Shown: positions 11,771 to 22,746 of the stretch, piece after piece
Position numbering within the stretch: the stretch's first letter is position 1
Layout: the number at the start of each line of letters is the position of its first letter
NCBI GenBank assembly: GCA_024509875.1
Contig: JAMPIV010010562.1
Span: 326,501 to 390,500 of the forward strand
DNA: 64,000 nt
Direction: 5' to 3'
Source: Oreohelix idahoensis
Lineage: Eukaryota > Mollusca > Gastropoda > Stylommatophora > Oreohelicidae
Program-made: the position numbers and the translations under genes
Notes under the pieces: model-generated
Seen by the model: the letters and a program-made list of their open reading frames with translations, nothing else
Databases searched by the model: none
Told to the model about the DNA's origin: nothing

Positions 11771-13627
11771 TTTATTGTATGGTTGTTTGGTGCAGGAGGT
11801 AGTAGAGTTATATGGTTACATTGTACCATGTGACTTATCATACATGTAGCGAGATTGTTAACACTTGCTTGGTTGTAGCGCGACACACGCCCACGCGACA
11901 CCCACACACATACAGCGTAGTAATAACACTCGGTGGATCTTGCTTTGAAGTTTGTAGACAGCGGAAATGTGAATTACGTTTAGCTGGAACGGTATTGCAA
12001 GAATGAGGAAATAAGCTATATAGGAATGTATGGCTGACTTTAAAAGTATGCATTTACTAAAAATTAAATTATTAACTACCGGAGAACGCCCGGTTGGAAT
12101 AATATTAAATAAATATAACTCAACAAAGGAGATAGACTAGGAATTATATCTAAAAGGATATTATTCAAATATAAATAGTTTTAAAGATAATTAATATTTT
12201 TCACCTTCATCACATCGGCTAATAGTTAGCTAATAATCTTTAACAATTTATTACACTAACAAGCCTCAACGGATTTGGATAAAACTTATATGGAATGAAA
12301 GCCTCATATGGGGAAAAGGAAATGATACCTAGGAAGGAAGGAAGGATATAAGTGTGTAGTGAAGAGAAGAGAAAACAAGTACAGGAAAAACACAGATTGC
12401 TTTAAATCGCCTCAAATCAGGAGATGAAACTAAAATCTTTTTGGGAATTTAGGAGGTGCTTTCTCGAACGGGCGAGAGACTGAAATATAAGGACAGAGCG
12501 GCGCATTGGAAATCACACACACCAAATCCAGAAGCCAGAGTGAGAAACTGGAAGACAGCATCTGCAAGAAAAGTTCTATTTTCACGCTGCATGCAGGGCA
12601 GATTAAATTAAGCCAATACAGTCTCACCGTGAGCTTATTAATCCGAAGAGGGTATGTAAGTTTATTAAAAATATATGTATTACTAATATCATTTTATTTC
12701 AGATTTTATTTCTGATTGATTGTAGCAGATACAATAAAAAAGGGAATGACGCTAACCAGAGATAACCTTCACCGGCATTGTCAGGAAGCATAACCATTAA
12801 TTGGTTAACCACATATATCATGGCTAGTTCTTGCCTGGAAGCTTACGACATACCAGCAAGTACATAAGTGACTTGACATCCATAAGTGGAAGGCAAAGGT
12901 TATATCGTACCCATGTATCATAACATGTGATTTATTCATGTATATTGTTAATTCTGCACAGTATACATTATCTTATCATGCTATCTCTGTAACATACTAC
13001 CATGATTCATTCATTTATATACACACACTGAAGACATGGTCGCATCATGAACAGCAGTTGGTGGTGAGATTGTTGGAACAATGGCCACCTATTACCTTTT
13101 GTTCCAGGTTTTTTATGATCAATGTTTATGATCATTCCTGATCGAGAAACTAAAGACTTGAAGAAGTTGATCCAGCTCACTGAAGCCTAGAGGTCAACCA
13201 CTCTTCAACACCTTAGTCCCCCGTAGTTATAGGGCGGGCTGAAGGAAAGTCTTCCGTACTCCAGTGTGTCGGAGGAACCTCGAGCAGACGTGGATAAAGT
13301 TGAGTTTATGTATACCCATCCAACAAATCCTGTGAGCAGTTTCTAAAACGACTGTTTAATGATGACAACCAGATGGCAAGAGATAATGTGACAAACTTGT
13401 TTTATAAGTTCAGTGGAAGATAAATCCAAGACTTTTTAGCTTGTTTATTTGATTTGTAACTGTAAATAATCATACATTTTACCATCTTACAACAACCATT
13501 TCTCATTACAAGAATATATAGATGTACATAATAAATTGGATAATTGTACTCATTTGACTTGTTAAATTTTTAACTGTTAAAATTTTGAGTTACCTTTTCA
13601 AATTTAATTATATTATCACATAGGGTT
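11771..13627. other. Intergenic, no gene recognised
   Basis: About 1.9 kb of AT-rich sequence with only short open frames that lack coding signature. A ggaaggaaggaagg run lies near 12334. No target duplications or element ends found. Confidence 0.5.
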
Positions 13628-14176
13628 ACGATTGTCGTAAATTTATTTTGAGAGAAAGAGTCTTAGAAATAGTAGTCCGGTTTAGAGTGTAGAATGATGA
13701 TGAAAGGCTCCGTGATAGGAAAAGGTTAGCGAGTAAATATGATGCTCCACAGAGTGCTGGAGGAAAGTAAAGACAGACTTATTTACGACAAATCGTTTCT
13801 CTCAATCTTCTCTTCCACTCTCCTGGTCAAACAATTATTTGCCAGTTTTCCAGACACACATCTGCGCTCACACCGATTTGGTGCTTCAGACACACAGAAG
13901 TGGATACAACTATCTTAAACGAATATGAGGGATTTGGGACTTGGTAGTCCAACACAGTACTATGTAGGTTTATGCTGTTTATTAGCATTAAACTCAATCA
14001 CAACATCCAACAGGTTACATAAAAATTATCATAGGTACAGAAAATACAATTAACAAGGTGAGGATGGGGGTAAAGACGATTGTTATCGACTAAGCCTTTC
14101 CCACTTATTAGACAAAGGTAAACCCAGTCCCAAGATAGATAGCTATCAGGAACATAGGTAATGTAACCTAACTTCT

Positions 14177-15949
14177 TCACTTAGTCGTTCCCCTTCTACC
14201 GTAAGGTGTAGAGGTTTGGAAGAGAGAGCGCCAGACCATTCTATCAGCTGTCTTCTTCCTGGCCTGGTTCCATTGTAGTCCTCGGTAATTCAAAGATTGT
14301 CTAATGTTGTCCTCCCAGCGGACTCTGGGTCGTCCTGGAGGTCTGGATCCCTGGCTCGTTGTTTCCCATGCTTGTCGTGGTAGCCGATCTTCTCCCATTC
14401 TGCAGACATGGCCAAACCATCTTAGTTGGGAATGTTCTATTTGGGTCTGCAGCGGGTGGGATTTTAGGCCTTGACGGATCGTCTGGTTGCGGACCATGTC
14501 TCTTCTTGTTACTTCAACCACTTTCCTCAGATACCTCATTTCTGAGGTTTGGATCTGGCTTTTGTGGGTTGTTTTCATTGCCCACGACTCGCATCCATAT
14601 GTCAAGACTGGGACATAGGTGGAGCGGTATACAGCCATCTTCGTTTTCTTACCAACCTCTTTCTTGCTGAGGAATCCTCGATTTATGGCCTGAAAAAGTC
14701 TCCCAGCCGCTGCTTTTCGAGTGGCCAACTCTTCTTTGATGCCTCCCTTTCGGTCTATAATAACTCCGAGATATTTAAAGTGGTCGACCTGCTCCAGGAC
14801 CTGTTCTCCCAACTTAATCTGATGTTTTCTTTCTTCTCGTGATATCACCATGGATTTTGTTTTAGAGCTGCTTATGACCATCCCTCTCTTCTCCAGCTCT
14901 TCCTTCCAGACTTGCAGGTTGGATTTGAGATATGCCTCTGATTTAGCAATCAGGGCAACATCATCCGCAAATGCCAGCTCCGAAATATAGACCTGTCTCA
15001 TCTTCCAGTACCCCACTGAATACTTTCTTGTTCTCTCCTTACATGCCTTGATGACATCGTCAATAAGGAGTATGAAGAGGTAAGGTGATAGGATATCACC
15101 TTGTCTTACACCAGTGGTGGTCCTGAACTCTTCTGACTTATGGTTTGCTGTCCTCACATAATTTCTGCAAGACTTGTAGAAGCTCTGTATAGCATGAATC
15201 AGAGGTGCTGGAATATTCTTCCTTGCCAAACAGTCCCAAAGTTTGCTCCAGGGGACCCTGTCAAACGCCTTTTCCAGATCTATGAAACAAAGATGGATCT
15301 CACTCTTATACCCAAGGGCCTTTTCACTCAGCTGTCTGAGTGTGAAGATTAGGTCTTGAGTACTTCGGTTTGCTCGGAATCCGCACTGGACCTCATCCAA
15401 TTGTGGCTCAGCTAGGCGTCGGAGTCTCTGCTCTAGGATTCTAGAGTAGATTTTACCAGGGACACTGAGAAGGGATATGCCTCTATGGTTTTCACACTGT
15501 CGATTGTCACCCTTTTTGAAAATTGGTGTTATGATGGCAATCTCCCAATCCTTTGGTATGGTCTTGTTGCACCATGCTGTCTGTAGGACCCTTATGAGTA
15601 ATAGGTCGCCTGATGCTCCCATGAACTTAACCATTTCTGGTGTTATACCATCATGCCCTGCTGCTTTGCCCATCTTGATTTTCTCCAGTGCTGCCTTCAG
15701 TTCTTCCATCTTTATGTCATCTTCATCACCATTTGTTTCATCTTCTGTGCTAGTGGTTATCGTTTCTGATGCTTGACCTTGTTCACCATCAAGGAGTTCT
15801 GAGAAATATTCTTTCCATCTTTCCATTACTTCCTTCGGGGCAGTAAGCAATTTGCCTTGCTTGTCCTTTATAAATTTGAGAGGGCATTGTTTTTCCTTCC
15901 TCATGTTCTTTAGGGTCTTATAGAACAATTTCTGGTTTTCTTGTGCATC
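14177..15949 (-). pseudogene. LINE reverse transcriptase, near-intact
   Basis: Open for 583 codons. RT motifs in order: GHDGITPEMVKF, WEIAIITPIFKKGDNR, CGFRANRSTQDLIF, CFIDLEKAFDRVPW (first catalytic Asp), GVRQGDILSPYLF, ELAFADDVALIAKS (FADD catalytic box), FKYLGVIIDRK, then LTYGCESWAM and a basic C-terminus PGRPRVRWEDNIRQSL. It synthesises cDNA from the LINE RNA at the nicked target. Apart from the one-base shift against the endonuclease I see no stop, so the RT domain itself appears intact. Antisense open frames across this stretch are shadows. Confidence 0.92.
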
Positions 15950-17217
15950 TTTTTTCTAGCTTTTCTCCAAATTCTTCCCAGGACTTCTGTTTTGCTGCTA
16001 GCACTTTGTTCTTTGCTTCTGTTCTGAGTGTCACATATTCTCTATATTTTTCCATTTGTCCTGTTGTGTTTTTGGCTCCTAAGTATTGTTTCCATGCCAT
16101 TTTCTTCTCTCTTATTTTCTCTTTGACTTCCTCTGTCCACCAAGGTGTCCTCTTTCTCTGGTTCCCAAGTCGGACTTCACCGCATGCTTCTGCAGCAGCT
16201 GTCTTTATGATATCCTGGAATTTATTCCAGACGGTTTCCAAGTCATCAGGTCGTTCTTCTGTGTTGCTCACTGCTGTAGCAATAAGCCCCTGATATCTGG
16301 TCTTAATTTCTGGCTCTCTCAGCTTGTAGGTCCTAATGCTCATTTCTCCTGCTCGTTTACTTGGTTTCTTGCGTGATGTTGGGCAGTTCCTAGGCTGAGC
16401 AACTCTTTCAGTTGTTCGTTTGATTGTTAGCAGGTAGTGATCACTTCCAATCTCTGGCCCCCTCCAGACTCTTGCATCTCGGACATATCTGAATGAGCTT
16501 CTCCGAACAATGGCATAGTCGATCACTGACTTCTCATTCTTGGTTGGTTCACATCTAGTGTATGCATGTATGCGCTTATGGGGGAACTTTGTGTTGGTAA
16601 TGATCAGATTCTGCTCACTGCAGAATCTAAGGAGTCGCTTTCCATTGTCATTGAGAGTATCTTCTCCATATCTTCCGATAACTCCACCCCATCTAGCATG
16701 GTCATTTCCAACTCTGGCATTAAAATCTCCGAGCATGATAACTTCATCTAGGCAGTCATCTACTGTACTTTGAAGCAGCTTGAAGAATTCCTCCTTGACC
16801 TCTGCTCTCTCATCCTCATTTGGCCCATACACTATGACCACGTTGACTATGGTTTCTCCTTCTTTTAGTTTTACAACCATAATGCGCTCCGAGACAAAGT
16901 TCCATCCCTTGATACTATCTTTTTGATTTTGGGCCACAATGCATTCCACGCCCCCTTTAGCTCTTTCAGATATGGGTACACCACTGTAGAGCAACGTGTT
17001 GCCATCGAGATCCATGACTCCTTGTCCTTTTTTCTTCGTTTCCGTTACAGCCAGGATTTCTAGTTTTGCTTTCCTCATCTCTTCCACCAGCTCCTCTTCC
17101 TTCCCATTTATACTTCTTGTGTTCCAAGTTCCATAAGTCGTAGTCCGTAGTCCGTTCCAGTTAGTCGCCTTTAGAATCAGTCCGGTTTTCTCTCTTGTAT
17201 TGCTCGTAATCGTGATT
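15918..17217 (-). pseudogene. LINE apurinic-like endonuclease domain
   Basis: An exonuclease-endonuclease-phosphatase (AP-like) domain that would nick target DNA for target-primed reverse transcription. Visible motifs are TYGTWNTRSING near the N-terminus, VTETKKKG (catalytic Glu), VYGPNEDER, MLGDFNARVGND (GDFNA box) and GSDHYLL (SDH box). The frame is open upstream of the first ATG (17087) back to a TAA near 17218, and the conserved TWNTRS motif lies in that upstream part. The true start is therefore either non-ATG or the frame is read from an upstream leader. A run of six T (plus strand) at 15950-15955 shifts the frame between this domain and the RT; one base fewer would join them. Confidence 0.92.
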
Positions 17218-17341
17218 TAAAGCAAACAGGTGATTGGCCTGTTGTGCCTTTGCATGGTGGAGGGGCTGCCTCCTTACGGCCTCCATGCAGGCCGCCCTCC
17301 TCCTTTTTCATCCGGGCTTGGGATCGGCATAGGCGGAGTTT
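17218..17341 (-). other. 5' leader of the RTE-like LINE
   Basis: GC-rich leader with a purine-rich aaaaaggaggagggcggcc stretch and an imperfect GGCCTGCATGGAGGCC palindrome on the minus strand. It would hold the internal promoter of a full-length LINE; this is expected of the class and not demonstrated by a motif. Confidence 0.5.
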
Positions 17342-19423
17342 ATGTAACCTAACAATGAAGTTAATTACTCTGAAAGAGGTGTTACAATATTAGGTATGGT
17401 GGTAGACCAAAAATACTGTTATCCCAATTGTGTCTTCCCTTTACTAAGCAAAGAAAAAAAAAGGGGGGGGGGAATGAAACAGAGTTAACAAATTATCCCA
17501 CTTAAAAGAACAATGCCGGGTATACAGCAAAACGTATTACCCGGTAGGTAAGTTAACAAATGGTTTTTGCAAAAATAAATCTCCTGTCATTCATACACGC
17601 TGTGAGGATCCACACTCATATACACACACACTTACCGATTTCAGCATCAGACAATCCATAGCATGATATACACAGTAATTAAACTCTTTACGTGTGAAAA
17701 CTGTCTAGTCCGTCTATGTCCCGCCCCAGATAATGCGAGGTTTCCCTGAAAGCAAATATTCCCGCTTATCGCCGGACTTGAAGTTCTAAGAGTTCTTGTG
17801 TTTTATTATAAAGAAACGAGTCTATGGGATGGCACTGACGCGGTTCGACATAGGGGTGAAAAATGAGGTGATGGTATAATCCTTCAGTGCGTGATGATAG
17901 CCACTGACCGGTAAAGTTTTTAATCCAGTGAGGAAAAACTAGGCTCGGTCACAGTCAGGTAAATCAGTATTCTCTCACATTTAGAGCCGTATATAAATTA
18001 TTGCTACTGGCACTGTTCATCCTCCAGTTTATCTCACAGACTGAAATTTAAATTTGATGATAATATTTTAAATGTTCTTGGGTAGGCTTTCTTTCATGTA
18101 ATTATGACAGTTAGGCCGCACCGGACCGCCACAAGATAAAATTTAAAAAAAATGTCTCATCAAACTGTCTGGAAGTTTAAGAACCGAGTATGGAAACTCT
18201 CTGTATGATTTATTAAGAATGCTGGGATCGCAAAGGTGATCATTCTAGAGAAAAAGATATAAAACCCATGACAATCATAATCATACTTCAAAAATCAAAT
18301 AATATTCTTAACGCGCGATAAATTTACCGTTAAGGCTATATTATATATACACTTGCGTATTTCATTATGTATTTAAGAACACCCGTCACGAGTCTAATGG
18401 TTAAAATACACATCTAGATATATATACAGGACTTAACTAAATTTATTAATTATACATTCCTTCGCGACTTTAAAGTTACTTTAACATTTAAACATCTATT
18501 ATTTTTGGAAATGTTATAATAGATATATCATTAAATTTACCACTGGAACTTAATGGATGAGTTTAATTAAATAGATTAAATAAACACAAAATCCAGTGAA
18601 ATAAAATGAAAGCAATAGACCACTGATCACTTTAACAAATATATTATACAGTGCACAGAAAAAGAAAAACTCCAATTTGTAACCACCAATTTCAGATGGG
18701 AATCTAGCAACTTTCTACTAATAGCTAGTGAATCTTAAAAATCTCTGCCACTGAATGATAGCCTGGCTTTCTAGTGGTCTGTATATATTTAAAATGGAAT
18801 TAAAGTAGAGGGGGGCATGAGAAAGTTGACACTTTTTTTTATCTCAGGAGACTTTCGGGGATCTGACCGACAGACTAAAGAGAGATGCCGTCCCCTGGTT
18901 TCCCGTTTTCTCGTTCGTTGCATCCGACATCTTCCCCCGTTCGCTCCGTCTGCGGTCGGTTTAGCGCTTAACATGGAGGTGCGGAAAATGCCGGCAAGAA
19001 ACTTCCCCGTTCGTTTCAGGGACCACTACTGCTTTGATCTCTCTCGCTCACGTTCCTGAAACCACTTCCGTGTCTGTTTGATCCTGTTCCGCTCTCTCTG
19101 TTTGAAGTAGGCAACGCCCCCACTGCCCAAGTTAATGAAAATAACTTCATATCATTGCTCAGGCGATATCCGTGGGCGTGATTTAATCTTTCCTTAAATC
19201 AATGCGATGACCAGAATGAACGGTAGATAAACTGTTCACATATTAATCAGCCAACGTGTTGGCCATCTGCGTGGAACGGTTTCATAGCAATGAATCAAGG
19301 TGAAAATAAATTCCCGTATGATGAAGAGTTACAAAATATTCGGGGGCTCTGGTGCTATTCGAAGGGGTCGCTACAAAGGGTCGTGCTACAACGATTCAGA
19401 TCCAGCTGAGTTCGTCTGTGACA

Positions 19424-19438
19424 ATCGTCCCCTCTTTT
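19424..19438 (-). other. Polypurine tract of the family B gypsy
   Basis: On the minus strand aaaagaggggacgat directly precedes the LTR start tgtcacag. A purine-rich tract in this position primes plus-strand DNA synthesis in LTR retrotransposons. Confidence 0.7.
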
Positions 19439-19463
19439 GAGACATGAAAACATATTTTCATGT

Positions 19464-19714
19464 TTAATTTCTGACAATGAAGCTGCCCTGATCGGTAGCT
19501 TTTGGGTGATTGGTATCTTCAACTTCTTCCTCTTCGTCCGTAGTCCAGTTTCTACTCAGGAAATCCGCCCCGACATTCTGTCTTCTCGGAATGTATTCCA
19601 CTTTGAAAGAATAAACGCTTAAAAGAACAGCCCACCGCATGATCCTTGCGTTAAATTCTTTATTGGCACCAAGAAATGCTAACGGAGCGTGGTCTGTTTG
19701 CAACGTAAAAGATG
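19464..19714 (-). pseudogene. Family B gypsy RNase H, C-terminal part
   Basis: Encodes the end of a Ty3/gypsy RNase H: LQTDHAPLAFLGANKEF (TDHAPL motif), RIMRWAVLLSVYSFKVEYI and NVGADFLSRNW, followed by an acidic tail and a stop about 26 bp before the polypurine tract. It differs from the TDQKAL-type RNase H of the other gypsy copies in the window, so it belongs to a separate family. RNase H is the last domain before the LTR, with no integrase behind it. Either this family also has integrase upstream of RT, or integrase was deleted. Upstream the homology stops at about 19715, where family A integrase begins. Confidence 0.85.
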
Positions 19715-20560
19715 TACCATATCATTAGGGACCTCTCTATAAGCAAAGAGAGCCGCGGGTAAAACCCTGTCCCAATCTTGAGGATGATCTTCAGTTATCT
19801 TACCAAGTAAAGTCTTGAGTGTTCTATTCAAACGCTCAACTAACCCATTAGACATTGGGTGATAGATACTACTGAGAGATCTTTTAATGTGTAAGGTGGA
19901 CATTACTTGTGACAAAGTGTCAGATATCAGTTGTGTGCCATGGTCTGACAATATTTCTCTGGGGAAACCCAAACGAGAAAATATCAGCCAAAGAGCGTCC
20001 GCGATATCGGCAGTGGAAATGCTCTTAAGAGGTATAGCCTCTGGCCAACGTGTGCACATTTCGACACATGTAAGAATAAATTGATGTCCTCTGGCCGACT
20101 TGATCTTAAAAGGGCCTATAATATCTATTGAATTTTCTGAAATGGCTGAAAAGGGATGTCAGCAGCCTTGATAGGTGCAGCATGTCGTGGTCCTCTAGAT
20201 TTGACCTCCTGACATACTTTGCAAGATCGGCAGTAAATACTATGTCCTTGGTCACAAAAGCCCAAAAGAAAGCCGCAAGGACTCTCGACTTTGTACGGGA
20301 AAAACCCATATGTCCAGCACATTGTGAGTCATGAGCATGTTGCAATATTTGCAATCTCATACTCTTAGGAACAAGAATTTGAGAATGTGCAGACGTAGTC
20401 GATTCTTGTACCATACGTACAAGTACGCCGTTCTTCACAGTAATGCAAGATTTACGATTTGTATTTTGATTTGGATCACCTTTTTTTGCTAGAATGAAGA
20501 ATCTCTTTAGAGAAGGATCTTCTTCTTGTAATTTTATGAAAGAGTCACGAGAAATAATCA
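19715..20560 (-). pseudogene. Family A gypsy integrase, truncated
   Basis: Integrase of a Ty3/gypsy element. It has the His/Cys zinc-binding region (HAHDSQCAGHMGFSRTKSRV), whose Cys pair is disturbed by frame damage near 20220. Then follow the core, with IDIIGPF (first Asp), ILSDHGTQLISD (second Asp) and NGLVERLNRTLK (Glu). It ends abruptly after FAYREVPND, where the copy at 50466-52168 continues with HTGFSPFEL. The family B RNase H begins at that point. In this family integrase follows protease directly, so RT and RNase H should have come next and have been lost. A frameshift near 20120-20150 separates the two readable frames. Confidence 0.88.
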
Positions 20561-20629
20561 AGTGACTATCTTGGCTATGCACTTCATTATTACTAGGCAA
20601 TGAAGTTTGAGGTGTCTGTAGAGCTTGTG

Positions 20630-21100
20630 CTCTTGTAACCACCGCATTGGTAGCTTGCATATTATGATCTTCCCAATCAGCAATCTGCTGTGGGGTACAT
20701 TCCCTAACTCCGTGAATACGACCGATAATAATGTCCGCAATAGGATTAGGTAAGAGACAAGCGTGCACATCTCCCGTAAAGAAAGGAGTGGCAATTTGAA
20801 TTACAGCAGTAGGATATTTCTCTAAAGTTCCGCCAAATGTGACACATTTAATTACTTTCCCTGTAGCACAAGATGGATCTACAAGAGATTGTCTAACACC
20901 AATAGTGGTGCATCCGGAATGAAAAAGGACTGAGACCGGATTATTATTTACTAGACCCTTATGTAGGATCAGAGAACCTCTCCCGTCATGCGCAACTGCA
21001 GCAGGAAGAGCGGGAAGAAGGTGACCACAGCTTAACGTAGTTACGGTAGTCGGTTCGAATAAAGTACTGCATTGGGGGCATTTGTTTGCTCTCCCAAAGT
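20630..21100 (-). pseudogene. Family A gypsy Cys/His motif and protease
   Basis: Begins with KCPQCSTLF...LSCGH, a C-x2-C-x13-C-x-H pattern also kept in the copy at 25.1-30.0 kb. Then comes a retropepsin-like domain: GSLILHKGLVNNNPVSVLF, HSGCTTIGVRQSLV, CVTFGGTLEKYPTAVI and ADIIIGRIHGVRECTP. The catalytic D-T/S-G triad reads HSG here, so the essential aspartate is missing and the protease should be inactive. The plus-strand copy at 25.1-30.0 kb has DTG at the same place. The frame stays open into integrase, as expected for one Gag-Pro-Pol polyprotein. Confidence 0.85.
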
Positions 21101-22746
21101 CAAAGGCAGAACATGTGACAGCGTCAGAGTTTTTATTATCAACAACCTGATTACAGGCTTCCTGAGATTCTTGTTGTACAGAGTTTGCTTGTTGATATCT
21201 CTTTTTTTTATATTGAGATCTACCGCGACCATTATTACCTCTGAAGTTATCATTGTGTTCTCTATTGTAACTGTTATCCTGGTTTGAACTCCAGTTTCCA
21301 TAGTTATTATTATCATGTCCACATTGATGAGAACATCTATTAAATTGGTTTTGAGGCCTCCGCGAGGAATAGCCTCTATTATTATAGCCTCTTCTAAAAT
21401 GTCTATGATTATTAGGAGGACAATAACGAGGACTGTCAGCTCGTCTCCAGTTCTTCGAAGAAGAATCACTATGAGATTGATTGCCATAATTCTGAGCATA
21501 ATTACGTTTACTCTTCCTATCAAAATTTTGTTGAGTACCTTGGAATTTACGAACAAAGTTTGGACCATATGGTGCTGCTAAAGCAACTGGCAAACCTTCT
21601 TTCACTTTAGAGTTACTAATGGTTATGTGAGGGTGCGCAGTGACATATTGGCAACAGAATTCTTCCATTTCTTTTATGGTTTTAGGTTTACGCTCATGAA
21701 GGAAAGCAAGAAAAGAATCATTGACAGAAGACATGACTTTGTCTCTAAGTATTACGTCCATTAGTGCTTCAAAAGTATGTTCTGTCTTAGACAGCTCAAA
21801 ACAAACGTGTAAAAGTGAGACGTATTTTTGCAATAAACTCAGATAATTCTACTCCAGTTTCTGGCAACATATTTTTAAATTGCAGACGATAGCCGTCTTC
21901 GTTAAGTTGGTATTTCTTTAACAAAGCTGCCCTGACAACTTCATAATTGTTCTTGTCAGGCTCGTCTACCATGCTTAGCATACTCAGAGCTTCACCTTTT
22001 AATATATTTGACAATTGATCAACATATAGTGATTTGTCTATGTTATGTGTTCTACATGATCGTTCAAATCTGTCCAGATAGAACATTATGTCATCACTAG
22101 AAGGAGTGAATGCTGGTAGTTTAATCTTAAAAGTACTAATATTAGACTTATCTGACACCTTATTATGATCAGGAGCATTACCCATGTTCATCAATTTCAA
22201 CTTCTCCAACTCTAAAGCTAAGAGTTTTTCTTCATGCTCCATTTTTGCTTTTCTCTCATCAGCCTCTCTTTGTAACCTTCTTTCTTCAGCCTCAGCCTCT
22301 CTTTGTAACTTTTTTTCTTCAGCCTCAGCCTCTCTTTGTAACTTTTTCTCTTCAGCCTCGGCTTGTAGTCTTTTATTTTCAGCCTCTTTCTCTAGTCTTT
22401 TATGTTCAGCCTCTTTTTCTACTCTTTTATTCTCAGCTTCTTTTTCTAGTCTTTTATTTTCAGCCTCTTTTTCTAGTCTTTTATTTTCAGCCTCTACTAC
22501 TCTTTTTTGTTTTTCCATCTCCATCTGGAATCTCCTTTCATCCACCCGCAACTGCAATTTTAAATTCTCAGCTTCTACTTTCTTTTGTTCAGCTTCTCTT
22601 TCCATTCTCGTTTCTTCCAACTTTAATGCTTTGTCATATTGAGCAGTCGCATATTCTTCCAACTTATCACCAGTTTTGCCAAGGGATTTCTTTTGCTCAA
22701 TAAAGTACTCAAGTGTAGACATATTGTCTAATAATATGAGTCCCAA
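21101..22746 (-). pseudogene. Family A gypsy Gag with SCAN-like capsid, one frameshift
   Basis: Starts MSTLEYFIEQKKSLGKTGDK. A long charged coiled coil follows, made of about five 9-residue NKRLEKEAE repeats and three 11-residue AEAEEKKLQRE repeats. Next is a capsid-like region (FKIKLPAFTPSSDDIMFYLD, ALLKKYQLNEDGYRLQFK) and a helical SCAN-like region (DVILRDKVMSSVNDSFLAFL). A long N/R/G/Y/S-rich tract with RG and RR clusters takes the place of a CCHC zinc knuckle. A one-base insertion near 21806-21815 splits the frame. Gmr1-like Gag proteins are reported to be the source of the vertebrate SCAN domain, which fits the pol order seen here. Confidence 0.85.

Larger units (their letters stand above)
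14173..17341 (-). mobile_element. Full-length RTE-like LINE with 12-bp target duplication
   Basis: Bounded by atgtaacctaac at 14161-14172 and 17342-17353. Read on the minus strand it has a GC-rich 5' leader (17218-17341), one long polyprotein region (endonuclease then reverse transcriptase) and a very short 3' end just after the stop. The related solo LTR at 53508-56181 has the undisrupted target at about 54035-54055, confirming insertion into the LTR. At 3.17 kb with a single endonuclease-RT open frame and no ORF1, it fits the RTE-type layout. Only one frameshift separates it from an open polyprotein, so it is the youngest-looking LINE in the window. Confidence 0.93.
13633..19423 (-). mobile_element. 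Family B gypsy 3' LTR, minus strand, split by a LINE
   Basis: On the minus strand this begins tgtcacagacg and ends tttacgaca, giving TG...CA ends. The same sequence occurs alone at 53508-56181 with a 5-bp duplication, which fixes the LTR limits. Without the nested LINE the LTR is about 2.6 kb, unusually long for gypsy. It follows a purine-rich tract at 19424-19438 and a gypsy RNase H, so it is the 3' LTR. Shared blocks with the solo copy include the gagagaaagagtcttagaaa block near 13650 and a cactcatat block near 17610. The LINE and one copy of its target duplication account for 14173-17353. Confidence 0.88.

Noticed and set aside
14359..17000. Plus-strand open frames over the LINE at 14173-17341
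   Set aside because: Antisense shadows of the endonuclease and reverse transcriptase; they carry no recognisable domains.
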